Notes: a model not told the origin generated them from the sequence alone. A stretch of 52,926 nt of DNA from Saccharopolyspora elongata (GCF_004348985.1 NZ_SMKW01000065.1:1-52926); one strand, 5' to 3'; counted from the stretch's first letter, positions 37,500-46,843 are shown. Made by a program: numbers and translations.

Positions 37500-38761
37500 G
37501 TGGCGTTTGTCAACGGCGCGCTGGAAGCGGCGTTCATGGGCCGCGTTCGTGGGGTTGATCTGCAGCGGTGCTTGGTGGTGCCGATCGACGTCGGCAAGCG
37601 AGTGGCGATGGGCCTGGTCGCCGGTCACTATGGCGAGATCGTGGTCGCTTCGTCCGAGTTCCCGTTGAACGAGGCGGGTTTTCGGGAACTGCCAGGTCGT
37701 GTTGTCCAGGCGCAGCAAGCGCGGGATGCCGTGATGTGTTGGTCGGGGTCGAGTCCGCCGGCCACTATCACCGCACGCTCGTGACACGCCTGTGCTCGGC
37801 CGGATTCGGGGTCGTCGGCCTGAACCCGGCCGCGGTCGCCGATGCTCGTGGCCAGCAGCTGTTGCGCCGCCTGGTGTCCGATGCCCGACGGCGCGATGGT
37901 CGAGCTGCTCGTGCTGGGAGCCGGCCGACCGCCGCAGGAACGGACGGAAGGCCTGGCAACCCAAGCGGCGTAGGGTGGCGCACCGCAAGCGCCGAGTCGC
38001 CGCGTTCGTCGGTCTGAGCAACCAGATTCACGCCCAGCTTGATCAGGTCTTCCCAGGTTTGACCGGCTGCTATGCGCACGGCCTGGAGGCCGCATCGCTG
38101 CGGGTCATCATGCGCGACATCCCGGATCCGGCCCGGGTGCAGCGTCTAGGCGTCGAAGGACTGGTGAAGTTCGTGCGCCGCCGCGGGGTGCGCATGACCA
38201 GGCCGAAGGCGACGCAGATCGTGGAAACCGCGCGACTCGCCCTCCGGCTCGCCGAGACCGACCACGCTGCGGCCCTGGCGGTCCTGTCCGCGGACGTCGC
38301 CCTCTACGACGCCCTGGACAAGGAACTCCAGCACACCGTTGAACAGCTATAAGCGATTCCGCCCGACACGCCGGCCAACGTGCTCACCTCGATCCCCGGG
38401 GTCGGGGTGCTCGCAGCCAGCGCATACGGCGCCGCCTTGGGCGATCCCCACCGATTCCGCAACGGCGCCGGCGCCTACCGGGCTGCCGGGCTGGTGCGGC
38501 CCCCTACGAATCCGCCGGAAAAGCCCGGCGAGGCACCTACATCAGCCGGGAAGGATCGGTCGAGCTTCGCCAGGCGATTCTCGACCTCGGACGCGGAATG
38601 AGCCTGCACCACCCTGACTTCCGGGCCTACCGCCGTCGAATGATCGGCGAGGGCAAGGCACCCCTGGTCGCGGCGATCGCGGTCGGCCACCGCGCGCACC
38701 GCCTGGCCTTCGCACTGATGCGAACCCAGAAGTTCTACGACGCGGACCGCTGGACGCGGTC
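37500..38761 (+). pseudogene. IS110-family transposase, multiply frameshifted
   Basis: Reading across frames recovers an IS110 transposase. There is an RCLVVPIDVGKRVAMGLVAG start with the first catalytic Asp, VGVESAGHYHRTL with the Glu, GLNPAAVADARGQQLLRR, a central helical region to DKELQHTVEQL followed by a stop, and the C-terminal SIPGVGVLAASAYGAALGDPHRFRNG with RAAGLVPP and the serine-bearing block. At least three frameshifts and one in-frame stop (38350 region) are present. It is a different element from the intact IS110 at 49.6 kb. Confidence 0.8.
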
Positions 38762-38799
38762 CGTTTCCCAAGGCGGCGAGCAGATCCGTCATGGTGCAA

Positions 38800-39104
38800 C
38801 CCGTACCACGGGTCACCAGGGCGACGTAATCTGCTCGCCACAGCCCACCGCCGCGCACTCGGAGGACGCGAGCAAGTAGCCGCCGCTCCCGTGACCTGCG
38901 GCAGCGGCCTTGGTGGCGGGGGCCCGGTAGGACGCACGAGACCGTGCAGGGCGGCGAATTCCGGCACGGTTGTGTGGCGCCCTCCGGCGAGGGACGTGAA
39001 CACGCCGAGTTGGTCGGCCGGCGCCAAGGCTTTGAACGCATACACGTCGGACGTCAGCTCCATCAAATGCATGGGGCTGACGGTGGTGGTCGTTTTTCCG
39101 TCAT
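38800..39104 (-). pseudogene. O-methyltransferase N-terminal remnant
   Basis: Minus strand. After AAGGAG an ATG at 39104 starts MTEK, and a one-base loss in an A-run shifts the frame. The message resumes as TTTTVSPMHLMELTSDVYAFKALAPADQLGVFTSLAGG and TTVPEFAALHGLVRP, the helical dimerisation domain of plant-type/actinobacterial small-molecule O-methyltransferases. Homology fades before the SAM-binding domain, where the decayed IS110 begins. It lies just downstream of the tyrosine phenol-lyase, in the same direction, so it may once have belonged to that operon or been brought near it. Confidence 0.6.
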
Positions 39105-39293
39105 GGATTTTGCTCCTTGGGTGTGATCGACGCGGCGGGGTGAGAGACTGGCGAATGCCGGTGCCCGGGGATCGGGGGCCGCGAGCCTGCGGGTGAGGGG
39201 ACGCTGGGTCAATTCGGCGTCCAGTAACTGGACGCCGCACCCTGGCGTCCCGGATGCTCGACGATGAACGCGAAACATCAGCTGGCTTGACGG

Positions 39294-40736
39294 TCAGCCT
39301 TTCTGGGCCGCTGTCAGCGCGGTGTACGGTCCGGAGACCCCGTCGGCCGAGCCCGCGGGCACTGGGGCGAAGCGCGCCTGGAAGAAGCGCAGGGTCGCGG
39401 GTTCGTGTGTGAAGGAAAGGCCGGTGGTGACGGCCTGGCAGTGCTGGGCGGTGCGGATGACGCTGTCCGCGACCACGTCGAGGTGGCTGCGGGTGTAGAC
39501 CCGGCGCGGGATTGCCAGCCGCACGAGCTCTAGCCGGGGGTGCCTATTTTCGCCGGTGACCGGGTCGCGGCCGGCGGAGACCACGCCGCGTTCGGCGCCG
39601 CGGGTGCCGGAGTCCAGGTAGAGCGCGGCGGCCAGGGTCTGGGCGGGGAACTGGTCTCGTGGAACGGCAGGCATGATTGCGGCGGCGTCTAGGCAGACTG
39701 CATGCCCGCCGATCGGCCGTACCACGGGCACACCTGCCTGAATCAACCGTTCCCCCAGGTAAGCGACCTGCTGGATCCGCGCCCGGATGTTGTCCTCCTG
39801 TACCGACTCCTCGATGCCGCGGGCCACTGCCTCCATGTCCCGCCCGGCCATTCCGCCGTAGGTGTGCAGTCCTTCGTACACCACGACGAGGTTGCGGGCC
39901 TGCTCTGCGAGCCCGGGATCGCGCACGGCCAGCCAGCCGCCGATGTTGGCGTAGCTATCTTTCTTCGCCGACATGCAGGCGCCATCGGTCAGCGCGCACA
40001 TCTGCCAGAGGATTTCGGCGACGCTGTGTTCACCCCAGTCTGGTTCGTGCTGCTGGATGAACCAGGCGTTCTCCACCGCGCGGGCGGCGTCAAGGATGAC
40101 CGGAATCCGGTGCTGGGCGGTCAATTCACGCAGCGCCGTCAGGTTGGCCATGCTGATCGGCTGTCCGCCGGCCATGTTGACTGTGGCAGCCACACTGACG
40201 TACGGGATGGTGTCTGCGCCAACCTTGTGGATGAGCCGCTCGAGCGCATCCAGGTCTACATCGCCCTTGAACGGATGCTCTGAGGAGGGATCGTGTGCCC
40301 TACTGACGATCACGTCGTGGAAGGAGCCGCCGTTGAGCTCCTGGTGGGCGCGGGTGGTGGTGAAGTACATGTTCCCTGGGATGTGGCTGCCGGGGCGAAC
40401 CAAGCACCGGGACAGGATGTTCTCCGCACCCCTGCCTTGGTGGACGGGGATGACGTGTGGATAGCCGTAGTACCTCTGGACGGCAGCTTCCAGCCGGTAG
40501 AAGCTGGACGATCCGGCGTAGGCCTCGTCACCGATCATCATCCCAGCCCACTGCCGGTCGGACATGGCGTTGGTGCCCGAGTCGGTGTAGAGGTCGATGT
40601 AGACCTCGTCCGAGCGCAGCAGCGAGACGTTGTAGCCGGCGGTCAGGATCGCTCGCTCGCGTTCCTCGCGGGTAGGGATTCGGATCGGCTCGACGACCTT
40701 GATCCGCCAGGGCTCGGCTGTATAGGGCACGGTCAC
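39294..40736 (-). CDS. tpl: Tyrosine phenol-lyase (beta-tyrosinase)
   Basis: This PLP enzyme splits L-tyrosine into phenol, pyruvate and ammonia, and members also act on L-DOPA to give catechol. 480 residues from a GTG with AGAGGAG upstream. All diagnostic residues occur at a constant +2 offset from the Citrobacter freundii enzyme as I recall it: Y73, R102, T126, D216, R219, PLP lysine K259 (SAKKD) and R383 (AERGVV). T126 and R383 bind the phenolic ring and separate this enzyme from tryptophanase, which has Asp and a hydrophobic residue there. The C-terminus is about 25 residues longer than usual. It is the last gene of a minus-strand trio, 41 bases after the methyltransferase stop, and probably releases a phenol rather than serving general catabolism. 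Confidence 0.9.
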   Translation of the reverse strand: MTVPYTAEPWRIKVVEPIRIPTREERERAILTAGYNVSLLRSDEVYIDLYTDSGTNAMSDRQWAGMMIGDEAYAGSSSFYRLEAAVQRYYGYPHVIPVHQGRGAENILSRCLVRPGSHIPGNMYFTTTRAHQELNGGSFHDVIVSRAHDPSSEHPFKGDVDLDALERLIHKVGADTIPYVSVAATVNMAGGQPISMANLTALRELTAQHRIPVILDAARAVENAWFIQQHEPDWGEHSVAEILWQMCALTDGACMSAKKDSYANIGGWLAVRDPGLAEQARNLVVVYEGLHTYGGMAGRDMEAVARGIEESVQEDNIRARIQQVAYLGERLIQAGVPVVRPIGGHAVCLDAAAIMPAVPRDQFPAQTLAAALYLDSGTRGAERGVVSAGRDPVTGENRHPRLELVRLAIPRRVYTRSHLDVVADSVIRTAQHCQAVTTGLSFTHEPATLRFFQARFAPVPAGSADGVSGPYTALTAAQKG

Positions 40737-40777
40737 GTTCGTCTCCTCTGTCCTTGTGCTGAACGGGGCTGCGCAGG

Positions 40778-41473
40778 CTATCGGCGTTCGGGCAGTTTGC
40801 GGGCAATGGTTAGCCCATCGGCGATCGGGAGCAGGACCGACTCGACACGCTCGTCGGCTCGTACCCGGTCGTTGAAGGCCCGGATAGCCCGGGCATTACC
40901 GGTGGCGTCCGGGCTGGCCGCTTCGCCGTAATACAAGACGTTGTCTGCGAGCAATAGCCCGCCGGGGCGTACTCGGGGAACCAGCAGTTCCCAATAGGCC
41001 TCGTATCCGGTCTTGTCGGCATCGATGAATACCAAGTCGATCATCTGACCGGTGGGCAACGTTTCGAGGGTCTCCGCCGCCGGCCCGATTAGCGCTTCGA
41101 TACGGTCCGCGACGCCGGCCTGTTCCCACGCGTCCTGCGCGATCCTCAACCACTCCTCGGACAGGTCGCAGGTTGTTACCCGGCCGACCCTAGGCATACC
41201 CAGGGCGAAAGCGAGGGTGGAGTAACCGGTGAAGGTTCCTACTTCGACGACCCACCTAGCGCCGATCAGGCGGGTGAGCAGCTTCAAGAACACTGCTTGT
41301 TCGTGCGGAATCTGCATCTCGGCGCATCCACCAAGAGCCCGAGTCCGGTCGATCAAGTACTGTTGCACCGGTGTGGGCGGCTGGGCTTGTTCCACCAGGT
41401 ACTGATAAAGAGGTGGAGTGATCTGAAGCGTCTTGATATCGTTCGCGTTGGCGGTCACGGGAAGTCCCTTCAT
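40778..41473 (-). CDS. Catechol/caffeoyl-CoA-type O-methyltransferase
   Basis: A class I, metal-dependent, SAM-using O-methyltransferase of about 231 residues. The SAM loop is VVEVGTFTGYSTLAFA; metal and substrate positions are FIDADKTGYE and LLLADNVLYYG; DLSEEW binds the SAM ribose. This family methylates one hydroxyl of catechols. The ATG at 41473 overlaps the hydroxylase stop (ATGA), so translation is coupled; a GTG at 41458 with AAGGGA upstream is the alternative start. Between a tyrosine hydroxylase and a tyrosine phenol-lyase its expected acceptor is L-DOPA or catechol. The acceptor is inferred from context. Confidence 0.88.
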   Translation of the reverse strand: MKGLPVTANANDIKTLQITPPLYQYLVEQAQPPTPVQQYLIDRTRALGGCAEMQIPHEQAVFLKLLTRLIGARWVVEVGTFTGYSTLAFALGMPRVGRVTTCDLSEEWLRIAQDAWEQAGVADRIEALIGPAAETLETLPTGQMIDLVFIDADKTGYEAYWELLVPRVRPGGLLLADNVLYYGEAASPDATGNARAIRAFNDRVRADERVESVLLPIADGLTIARKLPERR

Positions 41474-42438
41474 CGGCGCTGTCGAGGTAGACTCACCTGT
41501 TGTGAGATGACGATTTCGCTGATCCTCAGCAGTAGGTCTCCGGCGTCTTCCTCGAATTGTTCGAAAGCGTCCCGCAGCGCCGCGTCGCGCGGCGCCGGTA
41601 TCGCGTCCTGCCGGGCGGGGGCAGAAGCTGGATCGCTCAATCTGTGGGCGGCGATATCACACATCACTTGGGCAAAGCGGCGGACCAGCTGCGCTGCGAA
41701 TGCTCGTCGACACAGGGTGCGTCGCTGGACCTGGAAGAAAGCATCGAAGACATCACGTTCGGCCCCGGTCGGTGCGTGCCCCGGGTGGTGCCCGGCCTCC
41801 CGCAAGAGGGAGGCGCCATTCGGAACAAGTTTCTTGGCGACGGCCATGTGCAGCCGATGATTGCGCTTGGCGGCGCTTGTCAGCGGGGCGATGACAGATT
41901 CAGGGTGTTTGTTACGGATCCCCCGCAGGGCTAGCATGACCGGCTCGTAGTCGCGAGCCCACTTGCCGCTGAAAGCCGCGTTGCAGGCCATCATTTCCGC
42001 CCGCACAGTCGCGGCGTAGTGCTCGGCCGAGCAGCTTCCGGTGTAGAGGAACAACAAGGAGTACGCGTCGAACAGCCGCGCCGCAGTATGGACGTCATCA
42101 GTCGTGGGGGCGGGACTATCCGCAATCGCTTGCAAACATCGGGTCTGCAACTGCCAGACGCCGAACGCTGCGTGGTGCCCCACCATCCACCGGTAGCGGA
42201 TCCGTTCCACCAGGTCGAGCGGGGCCTGCAGAACGGAAGGCTGTCCACCGTGTGCAGCGTGGCGTAGTGCGCGCAAATCTTCTTCGGTTGGCTGGGTGCA
42301 CCCTGGCATTCCCTCTGCCACGTGTGGGCAGGGCGAGGGCTCCTCTTCCGGCATCGTCAGCACAAGAGGGGCAACGTCACCGTACGCGGAAGGAGCGGAA
42401 ACGCGGAAGCACACATCGCTAGTGGTGGAAGATCTCAT
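41470..42438 (-). CDS. Probable heme-dependent L-tyrosine 3-hydroxylase (LmbB2/SibU-like)
   Basis: 322 residues from the ATG at 42438, chosen over an upstream start because AAGGAG lies seven bases before it. The protein is helical, without Rossmann or P450 motifs. A block LFLYTGSCSAEHYAATVRAEM with AFSGKWARDYEPV and a later HRLHMAVAKKLVPNGASLL resembles, from memory, heme-dependent tyrosine hydroxylases of the tryptophan 2,3-dioxygenase superfamily. One His in the RNHRLHMAV segment (about residues 194 and 197 from this start) is the expected heme ligand. Such enzymes turn tyrosine into L-DOPA using peroxide. It is the first gene of the trio with a methyltransferase and tyrosine phenol-lyase, and that context supports the call. 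Without an alignment the family remains tentative. Confidence 0.55.
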   Translation of the reverse strand: MRSSTTSDVCFRVSAPSAYGDVAPLVLTMPEEEPSPCPHVAEGMPGCTQPTEEDLRALRHAAHGGQPSVLQAPLDLVERIRYRWMVGHHAAFGVWQLQTRCLQAIADSPAPTTDDVHTAARLFDAYSLLFLYTGSCSAEHYAATVRAEMMACNAAFSGKWARDYEPVMLALRGIRNKHPESVIAPLTSAAKRNHRLHMAVAKKLVPNGASLLREAGHHPGHAPTGAERDVFDAFFQVQRRTLCRRAFAAQLVRRFAQVMCDIAAHRLSDPASAPARQDAIPAPRDAALRDAFEQFEEDAGDLLLRISEIVISQQVSLPRQRR

Positions 42439-43234
42439 GAGTTGCTCCTTGGTGCGAGGCAAACGGCTCACCGTTGCTGTGGTCGAAGCCCCTAACGACG
42501 CGGTGGAGTTACTTGTCCCGTGCCCAGTCAGGATCGATAGGCACGACCATTTTCAGGAGGCGGTCGACGAAGGACGTACGTGCGGGCCGGGCTATGTCCA
42601 TGGCCAGGCAGACTCTGCGGCACGCCCAGCCGGCGCCCGAAGGGGTTATGTCCTAACGCATCGTGTCGATCATCCTCTGTGGATAGTTATTGACTGTGGT
42701 GATGACTCCGGATGGGGCCGACAGGCTTCGTTTGGCGGCTGGTGATTTCGCCGCGCGGATGCTGGAGGGCTGCTGCTGCGGTCGGATCGCGGAGTCAGGG
42801 CGAGCTGTACGCGTGTGGGTTGTTGACCGAAGAAGCGCGGAAGTCGATGCTTCCGATAGCCGCGCGGCTTGGTCTGATCACCACATGCCGCATCTGCAAG
42901 CGCCCCTTCAAGATAATGACACAGAAGTACTATTAGTAATATTTACCGCAATGTGTCCGAGTCTTGGGTCGTTGTGCGATCGCATCGGGGACCGCAGCAC
43001 GTCCGGATCCTTTCCTGGCCGCCTTTCTCGAAGCAACATCCCTCCACAAGAGATGTCCGATGTGTCATCGCAAAGTGACCGTCTGGACTTGGCAGGGCGG
43101 CGATGTGCTGCTGTCGGCGGCGTTGCCGCGTGTGCCGCTGATGGGTGTCGCCTCCTTGCGGCGCGCGTTGAAGAAGTCGACGTCGTTGACAACGCTGTCC
43201 AGGAGTCGGTAGAACTATGCGGCAGGAACGCTCC
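42439..43234. other. Upstream region of the tyrosine operon, no clear gene
   Basis: Roughly 800 bp. The operon promoter should lie in the first few hundred bases, but no convincing motif was found. Short plus-strand frames near 42690-42936 and 43040-43210 (the latter with a CPMC pair) show no family resemblance and change frame, so I read this as decayed DNA. Confidence 0.4.
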
Positions 43235-43378
43235 ACAAGCACGTGCCCGACGGCGAACGGCGGCTGCGAGAGCACGCAGTCGAGGAACTGGATCTCGGTC
43301 TTCTGGTCGTTGCGCGGGGAAATCCTGTGATCCGCAGCCGGGTGCAGTCGTCGATCGCGGTGAACTGATAACTTCCCG
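43235..43378 (-). pseudogene. IS481-type transposase core fragment
   Basis: On the minus strand the short frame YQFTAIDDCTRLRITG, followed after a frameshift by FPRNDQKTEIQFLDCVL, matches the beginning of the rve catalytic core of IS481-type transposases. Nothing remains on either side. It is a small IS scar upstream of the LVIVD-repeat gene. Confidence 0.5.
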
Positions 43379-43670
43379 CACCGACCGGCCGGCTTGATCG
43401 GTACGCCGGTCCTTCCCGTCCTCCGGAGCGATTCGGCGAGTTTGAGGTCGATCTACCGTGTCCGAAGCCGGACGTGGCACTTGTTAGTGCAGTGCATTGA
43501 CAGCCGTCTTGAGAGTGCGTTCAAGCGATCGGCAAACTTCGGCAATCCAGATTTCATGTCGGTCCGATCGAGTCGAGTCAAGAGCGAGTTCAGCGCAGAA
43601 TCTGCCGGCCACTGCGACGCGCAGAACGGCGCGCATATCCGTGTGAATGTGTCATGGAAGGGTGTACGAA

Positions 43671-45137
43671 GTGGCACGAAGACGATTCCGGTCAGGTACG
43701 ACACCGAAGTGGTGGAGCAGGCAGGTCGTGCTGGGGGTGGCGATCGCCATCGTGACGGTCGGCTTACCGGCCTCGAGCACTGCTGGCGAGCCAGAGTCCC
43801 TGTTGGTGAATCGGGTCGCCGAAGCCGACTGCGGCCCCGGCTCGCGGCCGGAGACCGGTGTTCAGGGGCAGGTGCCCAAGGTTGACCGTGACAGTGGGCG
43901 GAACAAGCTGGGCTACTGGTGCAATCTCGTTAGGCTGGGTGGCTATCAGGGCGAAGGCGCGGCGTGGGTGAACCCGTCCTACGACACGTGCGCCTACATG
44001 GCGACCGCGTTCCTGGGGACGCTGGGGAAGCGGTCGCAGGGCACACAGGTCGTCGACGTTTCGGACCCGCGGAATCCTCGGCTCTCCACCAACCTCACCA
44101 GCCCTGCCATGTTCACCTCGCCCTGGGAAAGCCTCAAGGTGAACGAGAAGCGCGGGCTGCTGGCCGGAGTGTCGGGCGGAGGGGCGTTGGGGGCGCTGTT
44201 CTTCGACGTCTACGACATCTCCCAGGATTGTGCGAGGCCGCGGATCCTCAACGGCGCCAACGGCACCAACCTGACAATGCCGGCGAACGTGCTCGGGCAC
44301 GAGGGCGAGTGGGCCCCTGACGGCAATACTTACTACGCCAGCGGCGTTGTCGGGGGCTCGTTCACCGCGATCGACGTCTCCGATCCCACCAAACCACGCA
44401 TGATCTTCACTGGCCTCGCCGGCATCCCGGCCAACCACGGATTTTCTCTCAGCGCCGACGGCAACAGGTTGTACATGACACGGGCCGCTCCTCCGGGCGT
44501 CGACATCTTCGACGTCAGCGCCATCCAGAACAGGGAACCGGCCCCGGCGATCAATCAGATCGGGAGTGTGTCCTGGAGCGACGGCCTGTTCACGCAACAC
44601 ACCATTCCCATCACGTATCAAGGTAAGCCCTACCTCGTCGCAGTCGATGAATTTAACAACGGCGGCGTCCGGTTCATCGACATCAGCGACGAACGCAACC
44701 CGAAGGTTACCCATCAGCTGAAGCTCGGCATCAATGCTCCCGAGCACGCAGCCGAGCGGATCGAGGACACCGTCGGGAACGGGCTCTTCGGCTACGAAGC
44801 TCACTACTGCTCGGTGGACCGTGCCGATGAGCCGCGCAAGCTCGCCTGTGGCTGGTTCCAGTCCGGCGTGCGGGTCTTCGACATCCGTGATCTTTCCCAG
44901 GTCAAGGAGATCGCCTACTACAACCCACCCGCCCAATCCGACAACAAGGCCAAGCTCAAAGGGTCCGAACATGCCTACGGCATTGGCGCGCCCATCGGGG
45001 GCGGCCTCACCGGGTCCAACCTGACCGCCGACTGGTGCAGCTCGCCCCCGCGGTTCGCCGGTTCGGACCAGCTCTGGGTTACCTGCCAGGACAACGGGTT
45101 CCTGGCCCTGCAACTCACCAACGGTGCACAAGGATGA
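43671..45137 (+). CDS. Secreted LVIVD-repeat (beta-propeller-like) protein
   Basis: 488 residues from GTG 43671 (GGAAGG upstream; an ATG at 43647 is also possible). A basic N-terminus and hydrophobic stretch (VVLGVAIAIVTVGLPASSTAG) form an export signal. The mature part has repeated blades of the form ...VDVSDPRNPRL, AIDVSDPTKPRM, FIDISDERNPKV, VFDIRDLSQVKE, the LVIVD pattern. Conserved Cys and His residues (DTCAYMA, GHEGEW, EAHYCSVD) could hold disulfides or metal. Its stop overlaps the ATG of the DUF305 gene. The function of this pair is unknown; a surface scaffold or metal-related role is possible. Confidence 0.85.
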   Translation: MARRRFRSGTTPKWWSRQVVLGVAIAIVTVGLPASSTAGEPESLLVNRVAEADCGPGSRPETGVQGQVPKVDRDSGRNKLGYWCNLVRLGGYQGEGAAWVNPSYDTCAYMATAFLGTLGKRSQGTQVVDVSDPRNPRLSTNLTSPAMFTSPWESLKVNEKRGLLAGVSGGGALGALFFDVYDISQDCARPRILNGANGTNLTMPANVLGHEGEWAPDGNTYYASGVVGGSFTAIDVSDPTKPRMIFTGLAGIPANHGFSLSADGNRLYMTRAAPPGVDIFDVSAIQNREPAPAINQIGSVSWSDGLFTQHTIPITYQGKPYLVAVDEFNNGGVRFIDISDERNPKVTHQLKLGINAPEHAAERIEDTVGNGLFGYEAHYCSVDRADEPRKLACGWFQSGVRVFDIRDLSQVKEIAYYNPPAQSDNKAKLKGSEHAYGIGAPIGGGLTGSNLTADWCSSPPRFAGSDQLWVTCQDNGFLALQLTNGAQG

Positions 45138-45769
45138 TCCGGCGCTTGCTGCTCGCGCTGTGCGGGCTCGCGCTACTGGCGGGCGCAGCGCTCATCGGTG
45201 CTGCGCTGGCCACTCCTCCCGACAGCCACCACCACGAGTCAGGCGGCAACATCATGCCATCCGCAGTCGACGTGGGCTTCCTGCAGGACATGATCGTCCA
45301 TCACCAGCAGGCCGTGACCATGAGCGAGATCGTGCGCAGCGGGGCGGGCGTTGAGATCGCTGGCCTGGCCGACGTGTTGCGGGGTAACCAACTCCTGGAG
45401 ATAGGCCAGATGACGGGTTTCCTGCAGGTATGGGACAAGCCGCTCATCTCCTCGATCGCACCGATGGACTGGATGTCTGGCGGTGCCGAAGGCCACCAAG
45501 CCCACCACGACGGCAGCCAGCACGATGCGATGCCCGGTATGGCAACGCAGGAACAGCTGAACCGACTGGGAGAGCTCGCCGGTAGCGCGAAAGAGGTCTA
45601 CTTCCTGCAACTCATGGTGCGCCATCACCAAGGCGGTGTGCTCATGGCGGACTATGCGGCCACCCATGCCGCTACCCCTCAAGTCAAGGCACTCGCTCAA
45701 CGCATAGCCGTCGAACAGTCCAAGGAAAACCAGCAGTTGACTGCCTTCCTCGGCCAACGCGACCCATAA
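45134..45769 (+). CDS. DUF305 secreted/lipid-anchored His-rich protein
   Basis: 211 residues. An N-terminal transmembrane/export segment (LLLALCGLALLAGAALIGAAL) is followed by His-rich HHHES and two four-helix DUF305 halves. Each half carries the family signature: FLQDMIVHHQQAVTMSE and FLQLMVRHHQGGVLMADYA. DUF305 proteins are ferritin-like bundles outside the membrane, often linked to copper. A His/Asp/Met segment in the middle (GHQAHHDGSQHDAMPGM) fits metal binding. It is translated from the ATGA overlap with the LVIVD gene, so the two are made together. The lipobox is not clear, so membrane anchoring by the N-terminal helix is more likely. Confidence 0.9.
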   Translation: MIRRLLLALCGLALLAGAALIGAALATPPDSHHHESGGNIMPSAVDVGFLQDMIVHHQQAVTMSEIVRSGAGVEIAGLADVLRGNQLLEIGQMTGFLQVWDKPLISSIAPMDWMSGGAEGHQAHHDGSQHDAMPGMATQEQLNRLGELAGSAKEVYFLQLMVRHHQGGVLMADYAATHAATPQVKALAQRIAVEQSKENQQLTAFLGQRDP

Positions 45770-45801
45770 CGAGAGAAGCATGGTGTCCCGGCTGCAAGGA
45801 C

Positions 45802-46192
45802 TCATTGCCACGGCAAGCGTCCCGGGCCTGTGAAGTGCCCAGGGGTTCGTAGAGATCTTTCTTGTTCAGGGTGCTTGCGGGCCTTGTTCCAGACTCTCCG
45901 CCAGTTGACGTGTTCGTACTCGGTGGGTGGGACGTAGTCCAGTGCCGAGTGCGGGCGCTCATCGTTGTACCACGCGACCCAGGCGGACACGGCACGCTCG
46001 ACTTCGTCGGAAGCCCGTCACGGGGTCAGATGTCGATCAGTTTGGCCTTGAACGTGCTGTTGAGAGCTCAGCCATCGCGTTGTCGAAGTCAGCCACCAAG
46101 CCACCAAGCCACCGAAGCCGATGCGCCTACTTCGGACAGGCGGTCGGTGTAGCGGATCGAGACGTACTGCGTCAGCGTCGCCGAACGCCATG
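45802..46192 (-). pseudogene. IS3-family orfB remnant
   Basis: On the minus strand QYVSIRYTDRLSEVGASASV, FDNAMAE, STFKAKLIDI and VSAWVAWYNDERPHSALDYVPPTEYE follow in order, across at least three frames. This is the end of an IS3-type integrase (with the catalytic Glu in DNAMAE). A stop and frameshifts separate the pieces. It is a decayed fragment between DUF305 and the small secreted protein. Confidence 0.8.
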
Positions 46193-46480
46193 GACGCAAC
46201 ACGCGACCACGTTGCCAACCCGACCTGGACCCGCAACTGGCGCGTACCACGAAGGAACCTGAGCCAGAGCTCACACGAAGGGATTTCAGGCTCACCGCTG
46301 ATCGGGCCCAAATCCGCAGCCCGATCTTCCCGAGGACTACTGGCACACGGCCGGAAACGCACTGTACTTTCGGGCCGAGATGTGCGTCCTACCGACTCCA
46401 AGAAGCTCGCAAACTCCGGCAAGAAGTCAGGAACGAGGTAGAAACGGGGCGTCCGAATGGTTTCGAGGATTTGGGAGTGA

Positions 46481-46843
46481 ATGAACATGAGGAAAGCGGT
46501 TTCGAGCCGGGTCACCAGGGCGGCGGGGGTCATCGGTGCCTTCAGCGTGGCGATCACCTTGGCCTCCACAGGGATGGCGCAAGCGGCCACCCCTGGCACC
46601 TTGAAGGTCTGCACTGGAAAGGACTTCTTCGTCACGGTGAAGCTTCCTGGACGTGGTGGTTTCAGCTTCACGCCCGCCAAGCGCCCCAACGAAGCGACCT
46701 GTGCGACTATCGACCTGGGCGGGAACACCAACGAACGGGTCGACGTGTTCACCCTGGACCGCTACATGGGTTCGTTCATCTACAATGGTCAGCGGGGCGC
46801 TGAGGTGCACGGAATCCCCGGACCGAGCTTCTACGTGTCCTGA
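46481..46843 (+). CDS. Small secreted protein of unknown function
   Basis: 120 residues with a clear Sec signal peptide: basic MNMRKAVSSRVTR, hydrophobic AAGVIGAFSVAITLAS, cleavage after MAQAA. The mature 85-residue part has two Cys (VCTGK and ATCATI) that could form one disulfide, and a mixed beta pattern (FFVTVKLPGRGGFSF, RVDVFTLDRYMGSFIYNG). No family recognised. GGGAG lies just before the ATG. A strong hairpin follows the stop, which supports it as a real monocistronic gene. It could be a small extracellular or cell-wall protein. Confidence 0.65.
   Translation: MNMRKAVSSRVTRAAGVIGAFSVAITLASTGMAQAATPGTLKVCTGKDFFVTVKLPGRGGFSFTPAKRPNEATCATIDLGGNTNERVDVFTLDRYMGSFIYNGQRGAEVHGIPGPSFYVS

Noticed and set aside
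39294..40736. Tryptophanase assignment for the PLP lyase
   Set aside because: Thr at 126 and Arg at 383 match tyrosine phenol-lyase; tryptophanases have Asp and a hydrophobic residue there.
43764..45131. 455-codon minus-strand frame opposite the LVIVD gene
   Set aside because: The plus strand has a signal peptide and repeated blades; the minus frame has no motif.
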